A stretch of DNA of 44,829 nucleotides from Stenotrophomonas beteli (GTDB taxonomy: Bacteria; Pseudomonadota; Gammaproteobacteria; Xanthomonadales; Xanthomonadaceae), in the NCBI RefSeq assembly GCF_001431665.1, contig NZ_LLXV01000031.1, positions 1 through 44,829 on the forward strand. The letters are read 5' to 3'. The notes under the pieces are model-generated. The model was given only the letters and a program-made list of their open reading frames with translations, did no database searches and had not been told where the DNA came from. The position numbers and the translations under genes were made by a program. This document shows, piece after piece, positions 15,925 to 24,496 of this stretch (the first letter of the stretch is position 1; each line of letters begins with the position of its first letter).

Positions 15925-17064
15925 ATGATCATCTCCGCCTCCACCGATTACCGTGCCGCAGCGCAACGCCGGCTGCCGCCGTTCCTGTTCCACTACATCG
16001 ATGGCGGCGCGTATGCCGAGCACACGCTGAAGCGCAACGTTTCCGACCTGTCCGACATCGCGCTGCGCCAGCGCATCCTGCGCAACATGTCCGACCTGAG
16101 CCTGGAAACCGAGCTGTTCGGCGAAAAGCTGGCAATGCCGGTGGCGCTGGCCCCGGTCGGCCTGACCGGCATGTATGCCCGGCGCGGTGAAGTACAGGCG
16201 GCGCGCGCGGCCGACAGCCGAGGCATCCCGTTCACCCTGTCCACCGTATCGGTGTGCCCGATCGAGGAAGTGGCACCGGCCATCCAGCGGCCGATGTGGT
16301 TCCAGCTGTATGTGTTGCGCGACCGTGGCTTCATGCGCAATGCGTTGGAGCGGGCACAGGCCGCCGGCGTGACCACGCTGGTGTTCACCGTGGACATGCC
16401 GGTGCCGGGTGCGCGCTACCGCGATGCACACTCCGGCATGAGCGGCCCGAACGCCTCGCTGCGCCGCATCGGCCAGGCCATCACCCATCCGCACTGGGCG
16501 TGGGATGTGGGCCTGTTCGGCCGCCCGCACGACCTTGGCAATATCTCCACCTACCGCGGCAATCCGACCGGGCTGGAGGACTATATCGGCTGGCTCGGCA
16601 GCAACTTCGATCCGTCCATTTCGTGGAAGGACCTGGAGTGGATCCGCGAGTTCTGGAAGGGCCCGATGGTGATCAAGGGCATCCTCGACCCGGATGACGC
16701 ACGTGATGCGGTCAAGTTCGGCGCCGATGGCATCGTGGTCTCCAACCACGGTGGCCGCCAGCTGGACGGCGTGCTGTCCACCGCGCGTGCATTGCCGGCG
16801 ATTGCCGATGCGGTGCAGGGCGACCTGAAGATCCTCGCCGATTCCGGCATCCGCACCGGTCTGGACGTGGTGCGCATGCTGGCGCTGGGGGCCGACACCG
16901 TGCTGCTGGGCCGTGCCTTCGTCTATGCGCTTGCAGCGCAGGGCGAGGCCGGCGTGGCCAACCTGCTGGATCTGATGGCCAAGGAAATGCGCGTGGCGAT
17001 GACACTGACCGGCGCGCGCCGCATCGCCGATATCGGTCGCGATTCACTGGTCAGCCTGCCGTGA
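15925..17064 (+). CDS. lldD: FMN-dependent L-lactate dehydrogenase
   Basis: 379 residues, starting at the ATG 4 bases after lldR ([20 protein letters not shown]). It shows the flavin alpha-hydroxy-acid oxidase pattern: [42 protein letters not shown], the active site [10 protein letters not shown] with H275 as base, and the phosphate-binding end [21 protein letters not shown]275 has the same number as in E. coli LldD. It oxidises L-lactate to pyruvate at the cytoplasmic membrane and passes electrons to quinone. Its stop overlaps the GTG start of dld. Confidence 0.95.
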   Translation: MIISASTDYRAAAQRRLPPFLFHYIDGGAYAEHTLKRNVSDLSDIALRQRILRNMSDLSLETELFGEKLAMPVALAPVGLTGMYARRGEVQAARAADSRGIPFTLSTVSVCPIEEVAPAIQRPMWFQLYVLRDRGFMRNALERAQAAGVTTLVFTVDMPVPGARYRDAHSGMSGPNASLRRIGQAITHPHWAWDVGLFGRPHDLGNISTYRGNPTGLEDYIGWLGSNFDPSISWKDLEWIREFWKGPMVIKGILDPDDARDAVKFGADGIVVSNHGGRQLDGVLSTARALPAIADAVQGDLKILADSGIRTGLDVVRMLALGADTVLLGRAFVYALAAQGEAGVANLLDLMAKEMRVAMTLTGARRIADIGRDSLVSLP

Positions 17065-18767
17065 GCAGCCACGATTCCGTGCTGGCACAGTTGCGCGACG
17101 CGGTCGGCAGCCGCCATGTACTGACCGGTGACAAGGCTACCCGCCGCTTCCGTCGCGGCTATCGCTTCGGGGATGGCCCGGTACTGGCGGTGGTGCGCCC
17201 GGGTACCTTGCTGGAACTGTGGCACGTGCTGCAGGCAGCGGTGCAGGGCGGGGCGGCAATCATCCTGCAGGCGGCCAACACCGGCCTGACCGGTGGCTCG
17301 ACCCCGGATGGGAACGACTATGGGCGTCCGATCGTGCTGGTCAGCACGCTGCGCCTGACCGGCATCCAGCTGTTGAACGAAGGCCGCCAGGTGCTGTGCC
17401 TGCCCGGCGCGACGCTGGACCGGCTGGAGCAGACGCTGGCGCCACTGGGCCGCGAACCGCATTCGGTGATCGGCTCGTCCTGCATCGGCGCCTCGGTGCT
17501 GGGCGGCATCTGCAACAACTCCGGTGGCGCGCTTGTGCGCCGTGGCCCGGCCTACACCGAGCTGGCGCTGTTTGCGCAGGTCGATGCGCAGGGCCAGCTG
17601 CAGCTGGTCAACCATCTGGGCATCGCGCTGGGCGATACGCCCGAGCAGATCCTGCAGCGCCTGCAGGCGGGTGACTACCGTGCTGCCGACGTGGGTGACG
17701 GTGACGGCCGTGCCGCCTCCGATCCGCGCTACGCCGAGGAAGTGCGCCGGGTCGATGCCGATACCCCGGCGCGCTTCAATGCCGACCCCAGCCGTCATTA
17801 CGAAGCGGCCGGTTCGGCCGGCAAACTGGCGGTGTTCGCGGTGCGCCTGGACACCTTCGAGAAGGAGGCGGCCGAGGTCTTCTATATCGGCAGCAACTGC
17901 ACCGACAGCCTCACCGCGATCCGGCGCCAGCTGCTGACCGGCTTCGAGCGCCTGCCGATTGCCGGCGAATACATCCACCGCGATGCCTATGACATCGGCG
18001 AGCGCTACGGCAAGGACAGTTTCCTGCTGATCGATCGCCTCGGCACCGCGCGTGTGCCGGCCGCGTTCGCACTGAAGAGCCGGGTTGACGGCTGGTTCGA
18101 GCGGCTGGGCCTGCGCGGGGTGACCGACCGGGTGATGCAGGTGCTGACCGGCCTGCTGCCCTCGCACCTGCCCAAGCGCATGGGTGAATTCCGCCAGCGC
18201 TACGAGCATCACCTGTTGCTGAAGGTCTCTGCCCAGGACGCTGCGGAAACCGATGCCTGGTTGCGCGGCTTTTTTGCTGACCACGAAGGCGGCTATTTCC
18301 ACTGCACGGCCGAGGAGGGGCGCAAGGCCTTCCTGCATCGTTTCGCCGTAGCCGGCGCGGCAGTCCGCTATCGCGAAGTGCATCGCGACCAAGTGCAGGA
18401 CATCGTCGCGCTGGACATCGCCCTGCGCCGCGATGATGCGGATTGGTTCGAGCAGTTGCCGGCCGATATCGAAGGCCGCCTGCTGCACAAGCTGTATTAC
18501 GGGCACTTCCTGTGCCACGTGTTCCACCAGGACTACATCGCGCGCAAGGGCGAAGACCCGATGGCGATCGAACACGCGATGTGGGCGCTGCTGGACCAGC
18601 GTGGCGCCGAGTATCCGGCCGAGCACAACGTCGGCCACCTGTACCCGGCCAAGCCGGCACTGGCCGGGTTCTACCGGCAGCTCGACCCGAGCAATACGTT
18701 CAATCCGGGCATTGGCCAGACCTCGAAAGCGAAAGGGTGGGGTGGCTGCGATTGCAGTGGGCATTGA
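17061..18767 (+). CDS. dld: Quinone-dependent D-lactate dehydrogenase
   Basis: 568 residues, the size of E. coli Dld (571). It starts with GTG at 17061, overlapping the lldD stop by 4 bases (GTGA). The N-terminal FAD domain has [32 protein letters not shown] and [23 protein letters not shown]; the C-terminal part matches the Dld membrane-binding domain ([17 protein letters not shown], ending [37 protein letters not shown]). It is a peripheral inner-membrane flavoenzyme oxidising D-lactate to pyruvate. With lldD it lets the cell use both lactate isomers imported by LldP. Confidence 0.94.
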   Translation: MSSHDSVLAQLRDAVGSRHVLTGDKATRRFRRGYRFGDGPVLAVVRPGTLLELWHVLQAAVQGGAAIILQAANTGLTGGSTPDGNDYGRPIVLVSTLRLTGIQLLNEGRQVLCLPGATLDRLEQTLAPLGREPHSVIGSSCIGASVLGGICNNSGGALVRRGPAYTELALFAQVDAQGQLQLVNHLGIALGDTPEQILQRLQAGDYRAADVGDGDGRAASDPRYAEEVRRVDADTPARFNADPSRHYEAAGSAGKLAVFAVRLDTFEKEAAEVFYIGSNCTDSLTAIRRQLLTGFERLPIAGEYIHRDAYDIGERYGKDSFLLIDRLGTARVPAAFALKSRVDGWFERLGLRGVTDRVMQVLTGLLPSHLPKRMGEFRQRYEHHLLLKVSAQDAAETDAWLRGFFADHEGGYFHCTAEEGRKAFLHRFAVAGAAVRYREVHRDQVQDIVALDIALRRDDADWFEQLPADIEGRLLHKLYYGHFLCHVFHQDYIARKGEDPMAIEHAMWALLDQRGAEYPAEHNVGHLYPAKPALAGFYRQLDPSNTFNPGIGQTSKAKGWGGCDCSGH

Positions 18768-18788
18768 CGGATACAACGTGGCTTTACT

Positions 18789-18886
18789 GTAGCGCCGAGC
18801 CCATGCACGGCTGCTCTTCCCGACAGACAGCAGTCGAGCACGGCTCGACTCTACAAAGGCGAAGTTGGGCACGGCTCGACTCTGCC
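18789..18886 (+). repeat. Cluster of three SMAG-like REPs
   Basis: GTAGCGCCGAGCCCATGCACG at 18789-18812 is followed by inverted relatives at about 18831-18854 (AGTCGAGCACGGCTCGACTCTAC) and 18864-18886 (GGGCACGGCTCGACTCTGCC). They lie between dld and the next gene and share the GAGC/GCTC stem and GTAG end. They are imperfect copies. Confidence 0.7.
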
Positions 18887-18929
18887 CGGGCAACGGTTAC
18901 CATCGGAATCCCGACCGCAGGAGCCGCCC

Positions 18930-19814
18930 ATGCCCCCCGTTCTTCCCCGTGCCACCGTGTGCGCCGCGCTGCTGGCGAGCCCGCTGCTGGCGCTGGCTCA
19001 GTCTTCGATCCTGCCGCAGCAGCGCGATGCCGCAGGCAACGTGATGGAGCCGCTGGGGCAGGTACTGATCACCCAGGAGACGGGCCCGGCAGGACTGTAT
19101 GACTGCACCCGGGACGGCACCTGGTGTGTACGCGTGCAGCCGGTGGCCGAGGAGGGGCAGCGGCCCAGCACGCTGGAAGTGCTGGAGAAGGTTCCGGGCC
19201 AGGGCGAGTCGAACAGCTATCACGTCAGCATCGACGTGCCGCAGGAGGCCGAATTGAAGCTGTGGCCGTGGATCGTGCGGCTGGCCCCAGGCGTTGGCAG
19301 CGACGAGCCTGTGACCGACCCGCAGCAGCGGGCCCGCCAGAATGTACTGGTGGGAGGCATCGTCTCGTTCAGCAGCATGTATTCCGGCGGCGGTGCCGAT
19401 GCGTCCACGCTGCAGCTGGCACGCGTGCGCCACCTGCAGGACGGCATCCAGGTGGATGATGACGTGCTGACCGTGCCCTGGCGGGGCAACGCCATGATCC
19501 GCGCCTGCTTCAGCGAGCAGGACATCAAGCAGCGTGCCGGTGCCTGCCACGACGAATATGGGTTCTCGGCAAAGCTGGGGCTGGAGACGGCGGCCGAGGG
19601 CATGCCGGTACTGCGCTACCAGACCGTGGCCACGCGGTTTCCGGCCGGTGTCTCGCGCTTCGAGGATTCGCTGGCCAAGGGGCCTCTGAAGAAGAAGGAC
19701 CTGCGCACCGAACAGGACCCGGCGTGCAGCTATTCGCGTCTTTTCCGTTTCAGTGAGGGCCGTTTTCATCCCGACCAGCCACTGCCGGACTGTGCGGGCT
19801 ATACCGAACCCTGA
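18930..19814 (+). CDS. Secreted protein of unknown function
   Basis: 294 residues from the ATG at 18930, with AGGAG 7 bases upstream. Residues 1-23 are a signal peptide ending LALAQ. The mature protein has about six cysteines (YDCTRDGTWCVRV, RACFSEQDIKQRAGACHDEY, DPACSYSR, PDCAGY), which suggests disulfides in the periplasm. The order of strands, with IVSFSSMYSGGGADAS in the middle, suggests a beta-rich fold. I do not recognise a family. It is flanked by REP clusters on both sides and appears to be a single-gene unit. Confidence 0.75.
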   Translation: MPPVLPRATVCAALLASPLLALAQSSILPQQRDAAGNVMEPLGQVLITQETGPAGLYDCTRDGTWCVRVQPVAEEGQRPSTLEVLEKVPGQGESNSYHVSIDVPQEAELKLWPWIVRLAPGVGSDEPVTDPQQRARQNVLVGGIVSFSSMYSGGGADASTLQLARVRHLQDGIQVDDDVLTVPWRGNAMIRACFSEQDIKQRAGACHDEYGFSAKLGLETAAEGMPVLRYQTVATRFPAGVSRFEDSLAKGPLKKKDLRTEQDPACSYSRLFRFSEGRFHPDQPLPDCAGYTEP

Positions 19815-19852
19815 GCCCTGCCACGCTGACCCATGCCCGACGCGCGTTCTCT

Positions 19853-19915
19853 GTAGAGCCTAGCCCACGCTCGGCTGCTGTTCAGTGGCGGCCGAGCGTG
19901 GGCTCGGCTCTACAG
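19853..19915. repeat. Inverted pair of SMAG REPs
   Basis: GTAGAGCCTAGCCCACGCTCG (from 19853) and its complement ending CTCGGCTCTAC (19891-19915) form a long near-perfect hairpin with one mismatch around a 13-base loop. It sits between convergent genes and could serve as a transcription end for both. Confidence 0.88.
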
Positions 19916-19931
19916 AAACCTGTGGCGGTAC

Positions 19932-20237
19932 TTACTCGCAGCGGGTCGCGGTGATGATGTTGTTCTTGTCCACGTACACGCGCAGGCGGTCCTGGCGGAT
20001 GTCCTTGGTGGTGATGGTGCTGGGGCCGATCGGGTTGACCAGGCCGGCACCGCTTTCGCTGGACAGTCGGCGGATGTTGGGTTCATTGGCTGGCTGGCCG
20101 ATCGCCCAGCCCAGCTGGCTGGCATCACAGCGGCCCGTGCCCTTCACCTCCGGGCCGGGCGTGCTGACGCAGGCCGACAACAGCAGGGGCGTGGCGAGGG
20201 CGGCAAGGGCAAGACGAGCAGGGGAGAAACGGGTCAT
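19932..20237 (-). CDS. Peptidase inhibitor I78-family lipoprotein
   Basis: 101 residues from the ATG at 20237. The lipobox LLSAC gives a lipid-modified cysteine at about residue 23. The mature part (GRCDASQLGWAIGQPANEP ... SSESGAGLVNPIGPSTITTKDIRQDRLRVYVDKNNIITATRCE) follows the I78 pattern of paired Cys, a G-Q near the start, a PG/PS-x-T-x-D core and the DRLRVYVD strand. I78 proteins inhibit serine proteases such as elastase. It is probably anchored in the envelope. It lies downstream of the T6SS immunity-type genes on the same strand but is separated by 114 bases in which I see nothing, so a link is not shown. Confidence 0.82.
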   Translation of the reverse strand: MTRFSPARLALAALATPLLLSACVSTPGPEVKGTGRCDASQLGWAIGQPANEPNIRRLSSESGAGLVNPIGPSTITTKDIRQDRLRVYVDKNNIITATRCE

Positions 20238-20351
20238 CGGTTTGGCTCCAGCGATCATGATGGCGCCACCATAGCACCGTGCCTGTGGTGGTCGCATGCG
20301 CTCGATCAAGGCGCGGCCGTCATCCTGCGCAGCCCGTAGGCGGGGCTTTGG

Positions 20352-21008
20352 TCAGGGCGAAGGGCCGCGCTTGATGGCTTCCCACACCGTGTCGATGTGC
20401 GCGCGCAGCGGCGCCGCAGCCGATGCCAGCGCCGGGTCGTCCTCCCGTTCGCCGCCGAAGGGTTCATCGCCCGCCACCTCCACCAGCGATTCGCCGCGTA
20501 CCTCGTAGTACTGCTCGCCCTGGCGAAGGCCGATGCGCAGTTGCTGAGGGTCGACGCCGCCGCCGCAGAAGCTGTGGCTGGCCAGCGTCAATTCGGCGCG
20601 GCCATCGTGGTCCAGGTCGGTGGCCGTCACCTGGTCCAGGAAGTAGCCGGTGTCCAGATCCAACCCCTCGCATTGGATCGGATCCTCCACGCTCCACCGC
20701 GACATCCACGGCGCTGCCGTGTCCGCACGTCGGAACAGCTCGGCACGCAGGGTTATCTGATCCAGCGGTGGTTCGTCGTCCTGCGCCGGCACTGTCTGCG
20801 CGCTGCGCGAAAGCAATAGCAGGCCCGGGCCGTCGCTGTCCTTGAAGGACAGCTGCTTCAGCAGCGTCCCCGAATACAGGCCTTTCAGTTCCGTTTCGGG
20901 CAAGGAAGGCGTGGTCGTCAACGCAGACGGCGCGTGCCGTGAGCGGCAGCCAGCGGCACTCAATGCGAGTGCCAGCACGAACAGCAGCGTGACGCGAACA
21001 GAGGTCAT
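20352..21008 (-). CDS. Lipoprotein resembling M949_RS01915-type surface proteins
   Basis: 218 residues from the ATG at 21008, with lipobox LSAAGC. The middle shows YSGTLLKQLSFKDSDGPGLLLLSR, then DQVTATDLDHDGRAELTLASHSFCGGGVDPQQLRIGL and YEVRGE. The D-L-D-H-D-G-R-A-E element is a calcium-loop-like turn, and the CGGGVDP segment recalls proteins annotated as M949_RS01915 family (named surface polysaccharide biosynthesis, though that role is unproven). It directly follows the last WDDLG lipoprotein by 16 bases on the same strand, so it may be co-transcribed with the immunity-type island. It is not a sequence relative of those lipoproteins. Confidence 0.65.
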   Translation of the reverse strand: MTSVRVTLLFVLALALSAAGCRSRHAPSALTTTPSLPETELKGLYSGTLLKQLSFKDSDGPGLLLLSRSAQTVPAQDDEPPLDQITLRAELFRRADTAAPWMSRWSVEDPIQCEGLDLDTGYFLDQVTATDLDHDGRAELTLASHSFCGGGVDPQQLRIGLRQGEQYYEVRGESLVEVAGDEPFGGEREDDPALASAAAPLRAHIDTVWEAIKRGPSP

Positions 21009-21024
21009 CGGCTTGACTGGAAAC

Positions 21025-21648
21025 TCAGCGGGAGCCGTCACGTCCGGGACCAAATTCGATTTCATAGGCGGTGCTGTCATAGCGGCGATCATCGACTCCA
21101 AAGTAGGTGCTGACATCCATGAACCGGTCATCCTTGCGGCTTGCCGTGCAGAGATTGATGCCGCGACTGCAGTCGATGCGCAGCCGATCGTTGCTCAGCC
21201 GCGCGATGTCCCCGACCCGTGTATTCCTGTCCACGGTCACCGCACTGAGTGAGACGGGGCCCTCGTAGTCTGCGCGGGGACGAACGCCCTCACCTGGTGC
21301 GATGTAGGCCAGCGCGTCTTCCGGCAGACCCTTCAGGGTAACGGCGACGGTACGGACCGTCAGATCCTTGGGGTAGTTCGTATAGACACGAATGCCCAGG
21401 TCGTCCCAGACAACGATGTCCGGGGCGTCCGAAAGCGCATTGCGATGTGCGGGCCCCAGTACCGTTTCCCAGGCGGCAAGATCCTGCTTGAAAGTCAGAC
21501 GTCGCCCCTTGTACTCGACGTAGTCTTCGTTGAACGCCAGGTGCGCCGCAGGATTGACCTCCTCTCGTGCAGGACCTGCCGTCTGTGCATCGCTACACGC
21601 GCCGATGCCGAGGACGAGCAGAGGGGCAAGCAAAAATTTCCTGATCAT
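21025..21648 (-). CDS. WDDLG-family lipoprotein, copy 4 (candidate T6SS immunity)
   Basis: 207 residues with lipobox GIGAC (C18, Ser at +2). It is paralogous over its full length to the genes at 22213 and 25156. Shared blocks are the AWETVLGPAHR segment, IVVWDDLGIRVYTNYPK, GEGVRPRADY, NTRVGDIARLSNDRLRIDCSRGI and TYFGVDDRRYDSTAYEIEFGPG. Two cysteines (DCSRGINLC) probably form a disulfide. The start overlaps by 4 bases the end of a degenerate effector-tail frame (21645-21790). Position and periplasmic location suggest an immunity or decoy protein for a VgrG-borne effector; that is inference. Confidence 0.8.
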   Translation of the reverse strand: MIRKFLLAPLLVLGIGACSDAQTAGPAREEVNPAAHLAFNEDYVEYKGRRLTFKQDLAAWETVLGPAHRNALSDAPDIVVWDDLGIRVYTNYPKDLTVRTVAVTLKGLPEDALAYIAPGEGVRPRADYEGPVSLSAVTVDRNTRVGDIARLSNDRLRIDCSRGINLCTASRKDDRFMDVSTYFGVDDRRYDSTAYEIEFGPGRDGSR

Positions 21649-21790
21649 TCCTGCTCCTGAGCGGCTTCTCCCGCCAAGTAGGTCTTCGTGTATCCGCGCG
21701 CTGCAACCGCTCGAACACCCCTGCGTTCAATTATGGTGCAGGCCGACTTTCGCGTCGCGGCTGCGCGCCTACACCTGCAGGTTCATACTC
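21645..21790 (-). pseudogene. Degenerate remnant of an effector C-terminal tail
   Basis: A frame without a start ends with TGA at 21645-21647, overlapping the next ATG exactly as the VgrG tail overlaps copy 1. Its last codons read RGYTKTYLAGEAAQEQE, comparable to RFYEDLFGEKNQVKTK of the VgrG tail. At the DNA level GAAGACCT and TTGGCG occur at matching positions. Upstream the match fades. It looks like an old, diverged copy of the tail. Chance similarity cannot be ruled out without alignment. Confidence 0.4.
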
Positions 21791-22117
21791 TCAAGATGAT
21801 TCCAGGGGCGGGCGAAGTATGAAGGATACTGATTTCACATGGCGATCCTTCGTGGAATCCGTATGGACGGCGACTCCAAGATCATCCCAGATGATCATGC
21901 TTCTGATTTCAGGATTGGCGAAACGGTAGCTGCTTCCCAGCGCGGCAATCCAAGCATCGGCGGGCGCGCCAAGTTCAACGCGCTGCGAGCCGATGAGGAT
22001 CGAGCCGTTCTCGAAAACGGCCGCTGGCTTCTGCTTCGTCTGCTCATCCTGAGGTGCGGCGCTGCATGCAGCGAAGATCAATGAAAGCGCCATCGTGAGC
22101 AGGAATCTTGAGTTCAT
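21791..22117 (-). pseudogene. WDDLG-family lipoprotein, copy 3, truncated
   Basis: 108 residues from the ATG at 22117, with lipobox FAAC (C18, Ser at +2). It keeps the N-terminal half of the family (VELGAPADAWIAALGSSYRFANPEIRSMIIWDDLGVAVHTDSTKD) but stops after SFILRPPLESS. It therefore lacks the GVRPR, DCSRGI and GVDDRRYDS blocks present in its 199- and 207-residue relatives. The N-terminal half is closest to copy 1 (25156), as shown by W-I-ALG-YR-A and MI-WDDLG. It may be a remnant or a functional half-protein. It follows copy 2 by 95 bases on the same strand. Confidence 0.65.
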
Positions 22118-22212
22118 CTTGACTCTGGTCCGTCCCCTCAAGTCAAGCTATCGAAGGTGGTCTGGTGGCGATAACGACAGCACACCATCGCCTCAATGGC
22201 GTTGGGGAGGCC

Positions 22213-22836
22213 TCATTCAGGCGGGTTGTGGCCTGGGCCGAACTCAATGACGTAGGGCGTGCTGTCGTACCGTCGGTCATCCACTCCGAAATACGTCTTT
22301 ATCTGAATGAAATTGTCATCGTTCCTGCTCGCGCCACAGATGCTGATGCCGCGGCTGCAGTCAATGCGAAGCCGACCTCCACTCAGATGTGCGACGTCGC
22401 CTACGCGAGTGTTCTTGCTTACGAGGACACCATTGACAAGTACTGAGTAGGCATAGTCCCGGCGTGGTCGAACGCCTTCGCCGGGCGGGATATAGGACGG
22501 CGAATCCTCTGGCTCTCCGCGTAGGGTAACTGATGCTGTTACCACACGTTGGTTCTTGGGGAAATCGGTGTAGACACGGATGCCCAGGTCGTCCCAGACC
22601 ACAATGCTAGGGTCATTGGGGAACGCGGTCCGATGATTAGAGCCAAGTACTTTGATCCAACTGGACAGATTCTGAGTGAAATCCAGACGCTGGCCGTTGT
22701 ACTTGACGTGGTCATCCTGGAAAGCCAGTGGGCTTGCTCCTTTGGGAGTGTCGGTAGCTGAGGCTGCAGGATGCCCGAAGTCGCAGGCTCCCAGTCCAAG
22801 AACAAAAAACAAAAGCAGGAGAGTTTTCTTGATCAT
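22213..22836 (-). CDS. WDDLG-family lipoprotein, copy 2 (candidate T6SS immunity)
   Basis: 207 residues, lipobox GLGAC with C18 followed by Asp at +2. It aligns end to end with copy 4 (WIKVLGSNHR, IVVWDDLGIRVYTDFPK, GEGVRPRRDY, NTRVGDVAHLSGGRLRIDCSRGISICGASR, TYFGVDDRRYDSTPYVIEFGPG) and more distantly with copy 1. The ATG overlaps by 4 bases the stop of the duplicated VgrG tail (22833-23282), the same junction seen between vgrG and copy 1. In enteric bacteria Asp at +2 keeps lipoproteins in the inner membrane; the rule may not hold here. A periplasm-facing immunity protein is the best guess. Confidence 0.82.
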   Translation of the reverse strand: MIKKTLLLLFFVLGLGACDFGHPAASATDTPKGASPLAFQDDHVKYNGQRLDFTQNLSSWIKVLGSNHRTAFPNDPSIVVWDDLGIRVYTDFPKNQRVVTASVTLRGEPEDSPSYIPPGEGVRPRRDYAYSVLVNGVLVSKNTRVGDVAHLSGGRLRIDCSRGISICGASRNDDNFIQIKTYFGVDDRRYDSTPYVIEFGPGHNPPE

Positions 22837-23282
22837 TTCTTGCTCTTGACCTGATTCTTCTCGCCAAAGAGGTCTTCATAGAAGCGAGTGATGTAGTCCC
22901 AGCTGTCTGAACCATAGCGACCCACGCGACGGATGTTCTCCAGTGCGTGCTTTCCATGTTCCTCGTGCAGGTGCTCAAGTTCGGTGGCGGACGAGGCGCG
23001 CCGTATCGCCGCAGTGTGCCCTTTGGCCCAAGCTGCAACAGCCGCGTCCTGCCAGTTCGTATCATTGGGGTGAACCAGATAGGACTGTGCGATCTTGACC
23101 GGATCACGTGATGCATCGCCCCGCCATCGCTTGCCCAACCTGAAGGACGGTCTGTTGCGCCAGCTGAGCAGCCAATGCATGCAGCGGATGGACGTCGTGG
23201 TCCTTTGCCAGCTGGGAATGACTAGGGTCGGTTCACCCACTTTTGTTTGGGTCGGAATCGAACATTGTCTGCGCGTCGTCGA
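22833..23282 (-). pseudogene. Orphan second copy of the VgrG effector tail, frameshifted
   Basis: Nearly base-for-base copy of the last 450-odd bases of the big vgrG (25752-26208). The readable end (RWRGDASRDPVKIAQSYL ... DLFGEKNQVKSKK) differs from the VgrG tail at only a few residues. An 11-base deletion near 23126, where VgrG encodes QAMAGRW, shifts the frame, so the upstream part no longer matches the protein. The copy ends abruptly near 23282. It has no start codon in the correct frame and no Vgr core. It is followed, with a 4-base overlap, by lipoprotein copy 2. This resembles the orphan toxin tails known from Rhs and CDI loci. Confidence 0.88.
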
Positions 23283-23340
23283 GCCTATTGCTTATCCATG
23301 CAGGATTCTGCAATAGGCCTTGGTCATGTCATACGGCGCT

Positions 23341-24435
23341 TCAACCCATAGTCGGCGGCGTCTGGTCTGCGGCCCAGATCCAGAAGGTGTCACCCCAGTC
23401 GCTGTTGATGGCGGGAAACACATCGCCTTCCTTGAAGAAGCGCCGGCTCCCTTGTGCAGGCGTGTACCACCAGCCGGCCACAGGAACCCGCTTGCCGGCG
23501 GCGACTCGATCCGGCCGGCGGTCCGGCTGATCCGTGCCGGCGTAGCTGCCGTCGATATCTTCGAATGCATCAGGGATGGGTTCGACAAAATACCATTCGC
23601 AGTCTTTCATATCGAAGGACGAAACTGCGATCGCTGACGGTGCCAGCTCCATCAGATCGCTTCGAACGTCGGACCAGCCATAGGGATCAAGATGCCGATT
23701 TGCATCAAGGAAGCGATACAGCGCTACTGTATCTCCCCAGAGTCCTTCGCGCCCAACCTGCTTGAGGACCGCCCTTCCAGTATCGTTGAGGGCCATTGCT
23801 GGGCACAGTTCTCCGTAGCCGCCTGTCCAGGCAAACTGAAGTGAAACCATGGGGTCGTCTTTCGCAACGTAGATCCCACTTCGCGGAGGAACTTGGTTGG
23901 TCCGTACGACAATGTCGGTTCGGATGCGAAATTTAGGTACTCGGTGAGTGTTGACGACTCCTTCGTTCCATAGATGCCAGTGAACAAAATCATCCATGGT
24001 CGACGGACGAGCAACGATCCGCGATAGTTGTCGAGCATAATCGAACGTTCTTTCTGCGGTCTCGTGGAACAGTTTCTCTTGTTCTGGTGTAGCCCAGGCC
24101 ATCTGGTAAGCGTATTCCTCCAGCATGCGCGCACATTGATGCTCGCCTGCGACACTGTATTGCTCGATTGAGCGCAGTGCTATGTCCTTGATGATGCCTT
24201 CACGAAACTCCATCAGAGCCGGAAAGGCGTACGTCGAGAAGTGCGAGGCCGTATCCTGGGACTCCCAGCCTGCCAAGGCTCTGCCAGCAGTATCCAGATG
24301 CGAGCGCTCATCAAGCATCTGGTCGGTCATGGCCAGCAGGCTGTCAATCTGCGGCAGCAGGCCCTTCAGGTAGTCCATCGAGGTGAAATGATGGATGAGG
24401 GCGGCTTGGCGCTTGTGCCACGGATTCAGTTCCAT
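23341..24435 (-). CDS. Imm71/72-like protein, long form (candidate immunity)
   Basis: 364 residues without signal peptide or membrane segment. Residues 1-300 are mainly helical (MELNPWHKRQAALIHHF, LLPQIDSLLAMTDQMLDERSHL, and so on). The last 50 residues contain AGWWYTPAQGSRRFFKEGDVFP followed by INSDWGDTFWIWAADQ, written here as two pieces, and are almost identical to the end of the protein at 24497. From memory this ending occurs in proteins annotated Imm71/Imm72 near T6SS and polymorphic toxins, but I could not confirm the family. A 9-bp inverted repeat (23283-23291/23310-23318) lies downstream, at the edge of the orphan tail. It is probably co-transcribed with vgrG. Confidence 0.7.
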   Translation of the reverse strand: MELNPWHKRQAALIHHFTSMDYLKGLLPQIDSLLAMTDQMLDERSHLDTAGRALAGWESQDTASHFSTYAFPALMEFREGIIKDIALRSIEQYSVAGEHQCARMLEEYAYQMAWATPEQEKLFHETAERTFDYARQLSRIVARPSTMDDFVHWHLWNEGVVNTHRVPKFRIRTDIVVRTNQVPPRSGIYVAKDDPMVSLQFAWTGGYGELCPAMALNDTGRAVLKQVGREGLWGDTVALYRFLDANRHLDPYGWSDVRSDLMELAPSAIAVSSFDMKDCEWYFVEPIPDAFEDIDGSYAGTDQPDRRPDRVAAGKRVPVAGWWYTPAQGSRRFFKEGDVFPAINSDWGDTFWIWAADQTPPTMG

Positions 24436-24496
24436 AGGGGGGCATGCTTCTGATCGGGCAGTTCCAGAAAGAGCAGGGTGCGGTATGAGGTGTGCT

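Noticed and set aside
22833..23240. Separate 135-residue protein
   Set aside because: Its first 45 residues come from the wrong frame of a vgrG fragment; only the end matches a real protein, so it is treated as a pseudogene.
23283..23318. 9-bp inverted repeat as a terminator of the 364-residue protein gene
   Set aside because: The loop is 18 bases and no U run follows on the minus strand. It may simply mark the edge of the duplicated tail.
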